A stretch of 33,159 bases of DNA, from contig AZHR01000012.1 in the NCBI GenBank assembly GCA_000504625.1, positions 6,811 to 39,969 of the forward strand. Direction: 5' to 3'. A model generated the notes under the pieces. It did not search any database. It had not been told where the DNA came from and saw only the letters and a program-made list of their open reading frames with translations. This document shows positions 8,118 through 16,425 of this stretch, piece after piece. Every line of letters starts with the position of its first letter. The stretch's first letter is position 1. Position numbers and translations under genes: made by a program. Source of the stretch: an alpha proteobacterium SCGC AAA240-E13 (GTDB lineage Bacteria; Pseudomonadota; Alphaproteobacteria; Pelagibacterales; Pelagibacteraceae).

Positions 8118-9167
8118 AATATCTCCATCTTGGACAATATAATCTTTTCCTTCTAATCTTAATTTTCCAGAATTTTTAGCTCCGTTATATCCTTTACAAA
8201 AGACAAAATCATCATAAGATATCGTTTCTGCTTTTATAAATCCTTTTTCAAAATCTGAATGAATTATTCCTGCAGCCTTAATAGCAGTACAATTTTTTGG
8301 TATAGTCCAGGCTCTTGTTTCTTCTATATTAAAAGTAAAAAATGTTTCTAATTTTAAAATTCTGTATCCAGTGTTAATTAATAAATCTAGTCCAGTTTTC
8401 TTAATTCCAGCCTCGGTCATAAAAAATTTTTTATCTTTTAAATCCAATTCCATTATCTGATTTTCAATTTCTGCACAGATTATTATTATATTATCTTTTC
8501 CGTATTTTTTTAGACAAGCGTTTACATACTTATTTCCTTTTACGAGACTTCTTTCATCAACATTACAAACATAAATTTTTGGTTTTATTGAAAGTAATCC
8601 ACTTAGATCTAATTGTTTTTTTTCATATTTCTCTAACAAATTTGAAATATCAATGTTATTATTGATGTAGTTTAAAGCGTCATTTAATATTTTTAACTGA
8701 TCTTCATCTAGAGTTTTTTTTTTATTTTTTTCTAATTTTTTTTGAATGAATTCCAAATCAGCCAAAAGCATTTCTGTTTCAACAATTTCTATATCTCTAA
8801 TTGGATCAATATCCTTATTAACATTTTGTATTTTTTCAGATTCAAAACATCTAATTAAATGAATTATTGCATCAACTTCTCTGATATAAGTTAAAAATTT
8901 GTTACCCAAACCTTCCCCTTTTGAAGCACCTTTTACTAATCCAGCAATATCGACAAATGAAATTGCAGCATTAATAGTTTTTTTTGATTTTGAAATATTT
9001 GAAATAATATTTAGTCTTTCATCCGGTACAGAAACACTTCCAATGTTGGGGTTGATTGTACAAAATGGAAAATTGGCTGCTTGAGCTTTTTTTGATTGAG
9101 TTAGAGCGTTAAATAATGTTGACTTTCCCACATTGGGTAAACCAACGATCCCGCATTTAAGACTCAT
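8094..9167 (-). CDS. ychF: Redox-regulated ATPase/GTPase YchF (OBG family)
   Basis: YchF/OLA1-type P-loop NTPase associated with ribosomes and stress control. The family prefers ATP because its G4 motif is altered; here the G4 region reads VCNVDE instead of NKxD, in agreement. The P-loop GLPNVGKSTLFNALT is at residues 9-23, G2 is NFPFCTINPNIG, and G3 is DIAGLVKGASKGEGLGNKFL. A helical insertion occupies about 130-195, and a C-terminal TGS domain contains TAIKAAGIIHSDFEKGFIKA. The 357 residues are close to the usual 363. It starts 5 bases after pth and is the last gene of the rplY-pth-ychF run. Confidence 0.97.
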   Translation of the reverse strand: MSLKCGIVGLPNVGKSTLFNALTQSKKAQAANFPFCTINPNIGSVSVPDERLNIISNISKSKKTINAAISFVDIAGLVKGASKGEGLGNKFLTYIREVDAIIHLIRCFESEKIQNVNKDIDPIRDIEIVETEMLLADLEFIQKKLEKNKKKTLDEDQLKILNDALNYINNNIDISNLLEKYEKKQLDLSGLLSIKPKIYVCNVDERSLVKGNKYVNACLKKYGKDNIIIICAEIENQIMELDLKDKKFFMTEAGIKKTGLDLLINTGYRILKLETFFTFNIEETRAWTIPKNCTAIKAAGIIHSDFEKGFIKAETISYDDFVFCKGYNGAKNSGKLRLEGKDYIVQDGDILFFRFNT

Positions 9168-9172
9168 AAGTT

Positions 9173-9733
9173 TTATGATTGATTTACTTTACTTGAAAAA
9201 AGGTTTAGTTTTTTATCTATAAGTACCGGAAGTGATTCAACAATATTTGAAGTTACTTCTGTAATACTATTTTCTTCATCATCTGTGAAGTTATCAAGAA
9301 CATGATAAGTAACCATGTTTTTTGTTTCAGGTTTTCCAATCCCTATTCTTACTCGAGAATAATCTTTTCCAATAAATTTATCGATTGATTCTATTCCATT
9401 ATGTCCAGCGCTGCTTCCACCAAACTTAGCTACAACCTTACCAAAGCTTATATCTAGATCATCATGAAAAACAATAACATCTGCAGAATCAATTCTGAAG
9501 TATTCTATTAACTCTCTTATGCATATTCCAGAATTATTCATAAAAGTTAGAGGTTTAATTGCATAAACTTTTTTGTTTCCAATTGTTCCTGTAGTTAACA
9601 AACCCTTAAACTTAGGTTTTTGTTTTGAAAGGCCAAACTTTTGATTAATTGCATCTATAATTTTAAATCCTATATTATGTCTATTGTTTTTATTATCAGG
9701 ACCAGGATTACCCAAACCTACTAATAGTAGCAT
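9173..9733 (-). CDS. pth: Peptidyl-tRNA hydrolase
   Basis: Recycles peptidyl-tRNAs that drop off ribosomes. At 186 residues it has the normal size. GLGNPGP at 6-12 is followed by RHNIGF with catalytic His19. FHDDLDISFG near 89-98 contains the conserved Asp, and GGSSAGHNGIESI carries the second conserved His/Asn motif, followed by the RVRIGIGKP segment. It lies between rplY (16-base gap) and ychF (5-base gap), a very common bacterial arrangement. Confidence 0.97.
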   Translation of the reverse strand: MLLLVGLGNPGPDNKNNRHNIGFKIIDAINQKFGLSKQKPKFKGLLTTGTIGNKKVYAIKPLTFMNNSGICIRELIEYFRIDSADVIVFHDDLDISFGKVVAKFGGSSAGHNGIESIDKFIGKDYSRVRIGIGKPETKNMVTYHVLDNFTDDEENSITEVTSNIVESLPVLIDKKLNLFSSKVNQS

Positions 9734-9749
9734 CTATTAATCTCTCAAT

Positions 9750-10499
9750 TTATTTTTTAGTTTTATCTTCTTTTTTTTTATCATCTGCTGTTTTAGCACC
9801 TTGATCTTTAGTTTTAGCACCTTGATCTTTAGTTTCTTCAGAAGGTTTTGCAGTACTATCTGCCTCGGTTCCTTCAGTAGCAACACCTTCCTCTTCTGTG
9901 GCCGCAACTACTTCATCAGCAGGTTTTTCTGGCTCCACAACAACAGTAGGAGATGCAACTGTTGCAACTACAAAATCTCTGCCTTGAATAGTTGGTACAA
10001 CGTTTTCTGGAAGTTTTATTGAAGAAATTTTTATACTTGTACCAATTTCAGTATTATTTAGATCAAAAATAAGTTCAGATGGAATATTTTCAGTAGGACA
10101 TTTTAACTCAATTGTTCTTCTTACAATATTTAGTACACCACCTTTTTTAAGACCTGGTGATTTATCACTATTAATAAATCTCACAGGTATTTCCAAAGCT
10201 AGTGTGGAACCTTTCACAATTCTTAAAAAATCAATATGAATTGGATCATCAGACAAAGGATCAAAAGAAACATCTCTCGGTAAAACCTTTTCTTCCTTAC
10301 CATCAATATTTAAATTTAATATAGCGGAAAAAAAACTATCCGAACCTATTAGACTTTTTAGTGAATTTTTATTTAAACTAATTTTTTTATTCTGTTCACT
10401 TCCGCCGTATAAAATACCTGGAACAAAACCATCTATTCTAAGTTTATTTATATTCCCAGTAGTTTTGGTCTCTCTTTTTTTTGCATTTAAAGTTGTCAT
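9750..10499 (-). CDS. rplY: 50S ribosomal protein L25/CTC family
   Basis: Binds 5S rRNA. This is the long CTC-type form: an N-terminal L25 domain (about 1-90; FVPGILYGG near 26-34 and DPIHIDFLRI near 85-94), then a beta-rich TL5-like C-terminal domain (about 95-185). The last ~60 residues are a low-complexity tail rich in Glu, Thr, Ala and Lys, including a perfect duplication of a 7-residue unit. It starts the downstream part of the run prs-rplY-pth-ychF and is separated from prs by 59 bases. Confidence 0.96.
   Translation of the reverse strand: MTTLNAKKRETKTTGNINKLRIDGFVPGILYGGSEQNKKISLNKNSLKSLIGSDSFFSAILNLNIDGKEEKVLPRDVSFDPLSDDPIHIDFLRIVKGSTLALEIPVRFINSDKSPGLKKGGVLNIVRRTIELKCPTENIPSELIFDLNNTEIGTSIKISSIKLPENVVPTIQGRDFVVATVASPTVVVEPEKPADEVVAATEEEGVATEGTEADSTAKPSEETKDQGAKTKDQGAKTADDKKKEDKTKK
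9791..9832 (-). repeat. Two-copy 21-bp tandem repeat in rplY tail
   Basis: The 21-base unit starting TTTTAGCACC occurs twice without a mismatch (9791-9811 and 9812-9832). It encodes two copies of a Lys-Asp-Gln-Gly-Ala-type heptad in the disordered C-terminus of L25. Being a multiple of three, copy-number change would keep the frame. Confidence 0.9.
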
Positions 10500-10558
10500 T
10501 TTAAATTCTATTTCAAGGAAACGCTTTTTAACTTATCAATAGAAATAAAACAAGAAAA

Positions 10559-11491
10559 TTATTTAAATAGACTTGAAACAGAAGTTGAATTAGAGATACG
10601 TTTTATTGCCTCAGCCATCATAGAAGAGATAGATACAACTTGAATTTTACTGCTTTTTTTTAATTTTTTTGAATTATCAATTGAGTCAGTTGTTATCAAT
10701 TTTTTTACTTGAGATTTTTTTATTTTGTCAACCGCATTACCACTTAAAACTGCATGAGTAATATAAGCATAAACTTCTTTAGCACCCTTATCTTTAAGGG
10801 CTTTAGCAGCATTAACAATTGTACCTCCTGAGTCTATTATATCATCAACAATTACACAGGTTTTATCTTTAACATGACCAACAATATTCATAACTTCAGA
10901 TTTACCAGGCGCTGGTCTTCTTTTATCTACAATTGCTATGCTAGTGTTAATTCTTCTTCCCAAGGCTCTTGCTCTTTCAACTCCACCAACATCTGGTGAA
11001 ACACAAACCAAATTATTTGTATTAATATTTTTTTTAATGTCTCTTGCAAATATGGGTGTAGAAAATAAATTATCTACTGGAATATCAAAGAAACCTTGAA
11101 TTTGACCAGCATGTAGATCAAGAGTTAGTATTCTGTTTGCCCCAGCATTAGTGATCAGATTTGAAACTAATTTTGCTGATATAGCAGTTCTTGGCACCAC
11201 TTTTCTATCTTGTCTTGCATAGCCAAAATATGGAATTACAGCAGTAATACTTTTGGCCGAAGATCTTCTTAAAGCGTCTATGCAAATTAGCAACTCCATC
11301 AAATTATCATTAGCGGAGTGAGATGAAGACTGAACAACAAAAATACTATTTCCTCTAATATTTTCATTAATTTCAACATATATTTCGCCATCAGAAAATT
11401 TTTTGAAATTTGTGTTAACAAGCTTAACCTTAAGACGTTTAGCAATTTCGTTACTAAGCCTTACGTTACCGGTACCCGAGAGAACTTTCAT
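10559..11491 (-). CDS. prs: Ribose-phosphate pyrophosphokinase
   Basis: Makes PRPP from ribose 5-phosphate and ATP for purine, pyrimidine, histidine and NAD synthesis. At 310 residues it is a class I enzyme. Visible are the subunit/allosteric region FSDGEIYVEINENIRG, the flexible-loop/ATP segment IPYFGYARQDRK, the metal-binding DLHAGQIQGFF, and the PRPP loop VIVDDIIDSGGT. The start gives the expected N-terminus (MKVLSGTGN). It follows pgeF after a 58-base gap that contains a promoter-like sequence, so it may head its own transcript into rplY-pth-ychF. Confidence 0.97.
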   Translation of the reverse strand: MKVLSGTGNVRLSNEIAKRLKVKLVNTNFKKFSDGEIYVEINENIRGNSIFVVQSSSHSANDNLMELLICIDALRRSSAKSITAVIPYFGYARQDRKVVPRTAISAKLVSNLITNAGANRILTLDLHAGQIQGFFDIPVDNLFSTPIFARDIKKNINTNNLVCVSPDVGGVERARALGRRINTSIAIVDKRRPAPGKSEVMNIVGHVKDKTCVIVDDIIDSGGTIVNAAKALKDKGAKEVYAYITHAVLSGNAVDKIKKSQVKKLITTDSIDNSKKLKKSSKIQVVSISSMMAEAIKRISNSTSVSSLFK

Positions 11492-11502
11492 GTGATAATT
11501 AA

Positions 11503-11530
11503 CTTATACATTTTTAAAAGAACTTTTCAA
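11503..11530 (-). promoter_or_regulatory. Candidate promoter for prs
   Basis: On the minus strand TTGAAA (11530-11525) and TATAAG (11508-11503) are spaced by 16 bases. Initiation would fall only a few bases before the prs ATG at 11491, implying a very short leader. AT-rich DNA yields such matches by chance, so this is tentative. Confidence 0.3.
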
Positions 11531-11549
11531 ACTATTTTATAATTATTGA

Positions 11550-12311
11550 TTAAGTCATGATTATGACAGAAATACATCTTCCATAATCTTTGTCGTTATT
11601 TTTCATTGATCTTCTATAACTGAAAAAATTTTTATTATCAGAAAAAGTGTCCATTTTAATATGATCTATATTTACTATACCAAGTGTAGTTAATTTTGAA
11701 TTTATATAACCCCTTATATTAAATAATTTTTTTTTATCATTTGTAACTATAAAAAATTTCTTATTATTTTTATTTTTTGCAAGAAATTTTTTGTAAAAAT
11801 CGTAACCTACTTCATAATATTGATAACTTATGCAAGGACCAATTGCAGCAATTAAATCTTTAGGATTACAATTTAGCTCTAAAAATTTATCAATAGTATT
11901 TTCAATAATTCCACTTAGTGCCCCCTTCCAGCCTGCGTGCACGCAACCAATAACTTTTTCTTTTGGTTCATAAAATAATATTGGAACGCAGTCAGCTGTT
12001 AGTACACCTATACCTACATTAATGAGTTTCGTAATAATTGCATCTCCGGTCAATTTATCTTCTATCTGTTCATGGTTATTAAGATACACAACTTTATTAC
12101 TATGAATTTGATTCAAAGTAACAATTAGTTTTTTTTTTTTATTCAATTTTTGATTTACAATTTTAATGTTTTTAAATACATTTTTTTTGTCATCATTAGA
12201 GCCTAAACCACAGTTTAAGCTATTATAAATTCCTTTGGAGGCACCATTTTTTCTTGAAAAAAAACAATGATTCAAATTTGAAATGTTTTTTAATTGCTTT
12301 GAAAAAAACAT
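11550..12311 (-). CDS. pgeF: Multicopper-like YfiH family protein (PgeF; purine nucleoside phosphorylase / peptidoglycan editing factor)
   Basis: DUF152/YfiH family, often labelled laccase or polyphenol oxidase. Characterised members act as purine nucleoside phosphorylase/adenosine deaminase or as a peptidoglycan editing factor. The zinc-site residues are visible: His in LNQIHSNKV, Cys in GVLTADCVPILFYEP and His in GCVHAGWKG, followed by AIGPCISYQYYEVG. The 253 residues are normal. Its ATG shares one base with the midA stop (TAATG), suggesting coupling. It belongs to lgt-midA-pgeF; that envelope-linked context slightly favours an editing role, but the substrate is not determined by sequence. 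Confidence 0.9.
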   Translation of the reverse strand: MFFSKQLKNISNLNHCFFSRKNGASKGIYNSLNCGLGSNDDKKNVFKNIKIVNQKLNKKKKLIVTLNQIHSNKVVYLNNHEQIEDKLTGDAIITKLINVGIGVLTADCVPILFYEPKEKVIGCVHAGWKGALSGIIENTIDKFLELNCNPKDLIAAIGPCISYQYYEVGYDFYKKFLAKNKNNKKFFIVTNDKKKLFNIRGYINSKLTTLGIVNIDHIKMDTFSDNKNFFSYRRSMKNNDKDYGRCISVIIMT

Positions 12312-13375
12312 TATTTAAAACCCAAATTAAATTTAATACCTTTTTTTTTAAAAAATATTACTTTAAATAATTGTCCCATTTGATTTTTGTCTAATAATCT
12401 TTTTAATCTATAGTAAAAATTGGCTTTGGTTTTAAAATTGACATTTTCCGTTAATATTTTTGCTCTATGAATTATACCCATTTTTTGAAGAAATATTCCT
12501 TGATCGACAATGCCTTCGAGCTGAAGATCAAGATTTTTTACTATTTTTGAAAAAAAATTGAAATTAATATGATGCGTTATATCAGCTTTTCCAACGTTAG
12601 AAAGTAATTTTGAATAGTTATGTTTTTTTACTGATTGAAGTGAATTTGTCATTTTAATATTAGTGTTACCGTAATCAAAGCAGATCATTCCACCATCATG
12701 TTTATTAATTATTTTTGAAACTAATTTTAAATATTTTATTCCGTCAATAGGAAATTCAATAATTTTTTGATTTTTTGGAAATCCTAGACGAACAAAATTA
12801 TTAAAATTTTTGAAACTAGTTTTTTTGTCACAAAAAGTAAGTTTATTTTCATTAACATATTTTACAAATTTTTCATGCCAAATATTTTTTTTTAATATAA
12901 ATTGTTTAATTGGAAGTGAATCGAAAAATTCATTAGCAATAAATATTGTTGGTCTGTTTTTAATTTCTTTCATGTTATTTATCCATCTAACTTTCTTAGA
13001 AATAATTTTTTTTTTCTGAATTTTTTTGAGAAATTTACTTTTCTCTAAAAGATTTATTTCAAAAATTTCATCAAATATTTTAAATCTTGAAAAAACTTTA
13101 ATCAAAGTTAAACACAACGAACCTTCTCCAGGGCCAAGTTCAACTATATTTAAACTTTTGGGTTTTCCAAGTTTTTCCCAAAAGGCTACACACCATATAC
13201 CAATCATTTCACCAAAAAGTTCTGAAACTAACGGAGCAGTTATAAAATCTCCCTTGATACCTATTGGGTTTTTTTTTGAATAATAACCATATTTTTTATT
13301 GTAGAGTGCCTTATCTATAAAAATATTTAAAGGTAAAATTTTTTTATTTTTAAAAATTTGTGAAATAACATTCAT
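12311..13375 (-). CDS. SAM-dependent methyltransferase, MidA/NDUFAF7 family
   Basis: Class I methyltransferase of the DUF185 family. The eukaryotic relative NDUFAF7 (MidA) methylates an arginine of complex I subunit NDUFS2; the bacterial substrate is probably analogous but unproven. Seen here: an N-terminal segment with YYSKKNPIGIKGDFITAPLV, the SAM motif IVELGPGEGSLCLTLI near 76-91, the family motif IFANEFFDSLPIKQFILK in mid-protein, and MICFDYGNT. The 354 residues are typical. It overlaps lgt by four bases (ATGA) and pgeF by one base, so the three are probably translated as a unit. It is very rich in Lys, Asn, Ile and Phe. Confidence 0.9.
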   Translation of the reverse strand: MNVISQIFKNKKILPLNIFIDKALYNKKYGYYSKKNPIGIKGDFITAPLVSELFGEMIGIWCVAFWEKLGKPKSLNIVELGPGEGSLCLTLIKVFSRFKIFDEIFEINLLEKSKFLKKIQKKKIISKKVRWINNMKEIKNRPTIFIANEFFDSLPIKQFILKKNIWHEKFVKYVNENKLTFCDKKTSFKNFNNFVRLGFPKNQKIIEFPIDGIKYLKLVSKIINKHDGGMICFDYGNTNIKMTNSLQSVKKHNYSKLLSNVGKADITHHINFNFFSKIVKNLDLQLEGIVDQGIFLQKMGIIHRAKILTENVNFKTKANFYYRLKRLLDKNQMGQLFKVIFFKKKGIKFNLGFK

Positions 13376-14160
13376 TTTTTTTTTAAGTAAATTATACTTC
13401 CAGCAATTATCATAATTAAACTTAACAGCTGTCCCATTGTTATAGAATAAATTATATAACCTATCTGCTCATCAGGTTCCCTAAAAATTTCAGAAAAGAT
13501 TCTGAAAATTGAATATAAAAACAAAAAATATATTGAAATTAATCCATCTTTAAAAATTAGCTTTTTTTTAAATGCCAAAAAATTTAATATTGCAAATAGC
13601 AATAATCCTTCTAACAGTGCCTCATAAATTTGAGACGGATGCCTTGCAAATGTTTCTGCATTCGGGAATATTACTCCCCACGGTAAGTTTGTTGATTTAC
13701 CATATAATTCTCCATTAATAAAATTTGAAATTCTACCCAAAAATAATCCAATTGGCGCAACACATGCGATGATATCTAAATAATTAAAAGTGTTAATTTT
13801 TTTTTTACTTGTAAAGACAATTGTTACAATAATTATTCCTATTAATCCCCCGTGAAATGACATCCCTCCCTTCCAAACATAGAAAATTTCGTGTAAGTTT
13901 TTTAGGTAATAGTCAATATTATAAATTAAAACATAACCCAGTCTTCCACCCAATATAATGCCGATTACCAAATAAGGGATAAAGTCGTCAAAATCATTTA
14001 CTCGCAAATAATTTAAATTATTATTAGTTTTTAAGTGTTTAATGATTTTTTTTGCATAGAACCAACCAAAAAGAATCCCAATAATATATGCCAAAGAGTA
14101 CCATCTGACCTCAAAAATATGTAAATCAATTAGTACGGGATCAAAATTATGAATAAACAT
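13372..14160 (-). CDS. lgt: Prolipoprotein diacylglyceryl transferase
   Basis: Inner-membrane enzyme that attaches diacylglycerol from phosphatidylglycerol to the lipobox cysteine of prolipoproteins. At 262 residues it has about seven hydrophobic helices. Diagnostic pieces are WYSLAYIIGILFGWFYAKK near the N-terminus, GGRLGYVLIYN, the GGMSFHGGLIG motif with its essential His, the Lgt signature GRISNFINGELYG, and RHPSQIYEALLEG. It is the first gene of lgt-midA-pgeF and is divergent from ubiK across about 64 bases. Confidence 0.97.
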   Translation of the reverse strand: MFIHNFDPVLIDLHIFEVRWYSLAYIIGILFGWFYAKKIIKHLKTNNNLNYLRVNDFDDFIPYLVIGIILGGRLGYVLIYNIDYYLKNLHEIFYVWKGGMSFHGGLIGIIIVTIVFTSKKKINTFNYLDIIACVAPIGLFLGRISNFINGELYGKSTNLPWGVIFPNAETFARHPSQIYEALLEGLLLFAILNFLAFKKKLIFKDGLISIYFLFLYSIFRIFSEIFREPDEQIGYIIYSITMGQLLSLIMIIAGSIIYLKKK

Positions 14161-14224
14161 TTAATTTATATAAAAAAATATTTTGTAATTTTGCAATAAA
14201 ATATATTAAATGAAAGAAATATAT

Positions 14225-14470
14225 ATGTCCAAGTCAAAGATATTAATAAATAGGTTGACCAAATTGATTGAAGAAGGCTTACTTACTTCAAAGGATATAG
14301 GCAATGAAATCAAAAACTTATTAAACTATAAAAAAGAAAGTGTAATTAATAAGTTAGATTTAGTTACCCGAGATGAATTTGAAATACAGAAAGCTAGATT
14401 AGATAAAATTCAAAAAGAATTTGATAAGCTTAAAAAGAAAAAAAAAACTAAAAAGGTAAAGAAATCCTGA
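14225..14470 (+). CDS. ubiK: Ubiquinone biosynthesis accessory factor UbiK (BMFP/YqiC family)
   Basis: Small coiled-coil protein. In E. coli UbiK it associates with UbiJ and is needed for efficient aerobic ubiquinone synthesis; other BMFP members are fusogenic membrane proteins. It has about 81 residues from the ATG at 14225; an ATG at 14210 would add five (MKEIY) before MSKSKILIN. The typical layout is seen: an amphipathic N-terminal helix, LDLVTRDEFEIQKARLDKI, then a C-terminal coiled coil ending in a Lys-rich tail. It is divergent from lgt, and its last 23 bases overlap the convergent kinase gene. A ubiquinone factor fits the bc1 operon nearby. Confidence 0.82.
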   Translation: MSKSKILINRLTKLIEEGLLTSKDIGNEIKNLLNYKKESVINKLDLVTRDEFEIQKARLDKIQKEFDKLKKKKKTKKVKKS

Positions 14471-15764
14471 CTCTCAATCCTTTTTGAGGACTTGTTTCTA
14501 GAAACATATTACCACCATGGGATCTAATAATATCTGAGGCAATCGAAAGTCCCAACCCAACTCCAGATTTATTTTGGCTGCGACTTTCGTCCATACGGTA
14601 AAATGGCTTAATAACATTCTCTTTTTCATGGTCTGGAATACCTGGTCCATCATCATCAATAAAAATTACGATATTGTTCATTGTTTTTTTTAAAACAACA
14701 TTTATCTCTTTTCCATATGAAACTGCATTATTTAGAAGATTAGTTATGCATCGTTTAATAGAATTAAGCCTACCGTTAAAAGTAACTTTATCATTTATCA
14801 CCAAATCAATTTTATTTTTTTCATAGTGAGATGTTATTTCTTTAAGTAGAAGATGAATTTCAAATGACTCAGTTTTTTCATTTATTTGTGAACTTGAAAA
14901 TTGAAGATAATCGTTAAGCATTTTTTCCATATCATTAATATCGTTAGTCATTTTTTGGGAAATTTCTTTATTTTTTAGGAATGAAAGTTGCAATTTAAGT
15001 CTTGTTAGCGGCGTTCTTAAATCATGACTAATTCCAGATAACATTTCAGATCTTTGATTTAAATGTCTGGTAATTCTTTTTCGCATTCTATCAAATTCAT
15101 ATGCTGCCTGTCTTATTTCCAATGCTCCCGAAGGTCTGAATTCTTCTATGTATTCACCTTTTCCAAATCGTTCAGCAGCTTTTGCTAAGTTTACAATTGG
15201 TCGTGTTTGATTTTTAAGAAATATTATTGCAATTAGAATTAATAAAAATGCAGGCAAAGTAATCCACAAAGCAAAAATTCTAGCAGAAGAAGGCGCTATT
15301 CTTTCTTTTGGAAAAAAGATTTGTAGGACACCATTATTAAATTTTATTCTTAGATCGATTACTTCTTTATGAGCAGTAGTATTAAACCAATATTCATTAA
15401 ATCGAGATTTTAATTCTCTTCTCAATGTTCTATCCATTGGACTAAACCATCTTTCACCTTCAATATTTGGAAGTATTTCATTTTCCAAAAACCTAACCGA
15501 AAAATTAAAATTTTTATTATACAATTCCGTTATTATTTTTTTGTTATTTTCATCTTCGTTATTATAAACATCTATAATAGTTGAAATTTCACTAAGTAGT
15601 GCTTTGGTCATTCCTTTGTTAGTTTTAATCCAAAGACTATCAAAAAAAACTATAGCAATTGTTATCTGTAATAATATTATTGGGGCAGCAACGATTAATA
15701 GAGATCTGTAAAATAATCTTTTTGGGAGAAATTTTTTTATAAATTTATTCAATCCATAAAACAT
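14448..15764 (-). CDS. Sensor histidine kinase, EnvZ-like
   Basis: Membrane sensor kinase partnering the OmpR-type regulator just upstream. With the ATG at 15764 it has 438 residues: first membrane helix about 20-41, a periplasmic sensor of about 120 residues, second helix about 162-184, and HAMP about 185-237. The dimerisation H-box GISHDLRTPLTRLKLQL has phospho-acceptor His247. The ATPase domain shows N-box NLLNNAVSYG, G1 DDDGPGIPD and G2 GVGLGLSIASDIIRSHGG. An earlier in-frame ATG at 15818 would add 18 unremarkable residues and deepen the overlap with the regulator gene, so 15764 is preferred (20-base overlap). The signal sensed is unknown. Confidence 0.93.
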   Translation of the reverse strand: MFYGLNKFIKKFLPKRLFYRSLLIVAAPIILLQITIAIVFFDSLWIKTNKGMTKALLSEISTIIDVYNNEDENNKKIITELYNKNFNFSVRFLENEILPNIEGERWFSPMDRTLRRELKSRFNEYWFNTTAHKEVIDLRIKFNNGVLQIFFPKERIAPSSARIFALWITLPAFLLILIAIIFLKNQTRPIVNLAKAAERFGKGEYIEEFRPSGALEIRQAAYEFDRMRKRITRHLNQRSEMLSGISHDLRTPLTRLKLQLSFLKNKEISQKMTNDINDMEKMLNDYLQFSSSQINEKTESFEIHLLLKEITSHYEKNKIDLVINDKVTFNGRLNSIKRCITNLLNNAVSYGKEINVVLKKTMNNIVIFIDDDGPGIPDHEKENVIKPFYRMDESRSQNKSGVGLGLSIASDIIRSHGGNMFLETSPQKGLRVRISLPF

Positions 15765-16425
15765 AGCCCGATCCTCTGATTGTTTGTAAGTATTGTGGGT
15801 TTCTAGAATCGTTTTCAATTTTTTGTCTAAGTCTTGTAATTATTACATCTATAGATCTCTCTTTATCAATGTTGATTAATTTTCCTATGTCTTCCCTAGA
15901 AAAAATTTTACCAGGGGATCTAATCATTTTTGTTAATATTGTTTTTTCGGTTTTATTAATTTTGTATTTTTTGTTACCTCTATCAATAACTAATTTATTT
16001 AAGTCTAAGTTTGAATTTCCAATTGATATTTTGTCTATTTTTTTATATTTTTGTAAGGTTTTGTTTAAAATATTTTTTATTCTTAAAAGTAACTCTCTTG
16101 GTTCAAAAGGTTTACCTAGGTAATCATCAGCGCCAAATTCTAATCCAGTCACTCTTTCATTAACTTCTCCTTTTGCTGTTAAAAGAATAATTGGTAGATT
16201 GATTTCTTTTTTTATTTCAGAAGTTAATTCTAGTCCATTTTTTTTAGGCATCATTATATCTAATACTATAAGGTCAAATTTAATTATCTCTATTTTATTT
16301 TTTGCATCAAAAGCGTCTTTTGCAGTAGTAACTAAATACTTGTTTTCCAAAAGGTATTGCTTAACTAATTCTCTAATTCTATCATCGTCATCAACTACAA
16401 GAATATGTGCTAAATATTTATCCAT
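15745..16425 (-). CDS. OmpR-family response regulator (PetR-like)
   Basis: Two-domain regulator of 226 residues. The receiver domain has acidic residues D12/D13, phospho-acceptor D56 in LIVLDIMMP, T83 and K105 in GKPF. A winged-helix DNA-binding domain (about 130-226) ends in RSIDVIITRLRQKIE and TIRGSGYVLWIE. The order MarR gene, this regulator, kinase resembles the petP-petR pair known in Rhodobacter capsulatus, where petR is an OmpR homologue needed for growth and located upstream of the cytochrome bc1 operon. Here bc1 lies about 6 kb away, so control of bc1 is only inferred. It overlaps the MarR gene by 8 bases and the kinase by 20. Confidence 0.94.
   Translation of the reverse strand: MDKYLAHILVVDDDDRIRELVKQYLLENKYLVTTAKDAFDAKNKIEIIKFDLIVLDIMMPKKNGLELTSEIKKEINLPIILLTAKGEVNERVTGLEFGADDYLGKPFEPRELLLRIKNILNKTLQKYKKIDKISIGNSNLDLNKLVIDRGNKKYKINKTEKTILTKMIRSPGKIFSREDIGKLINIDKERSIDVIITRLRQKIENDSRNPQYLQTIRGSGYVLWIE

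Noticed and set aside
11550..12311. Annotation as a laccase/polyphenol oxidase
   Set aside because: The name is a historical label for the YfiH family. Known members have nucleoside or cell-wall editing activity and no multicopper-oxidase motifs are visible.
15745..15818. Kinase start at 15818
   Set aside because: The 18 added residues are not kinase-like and would overlap the regulator by 74 bases; the ATG at 15764 gives a normal membrane-kinase N-terminus.
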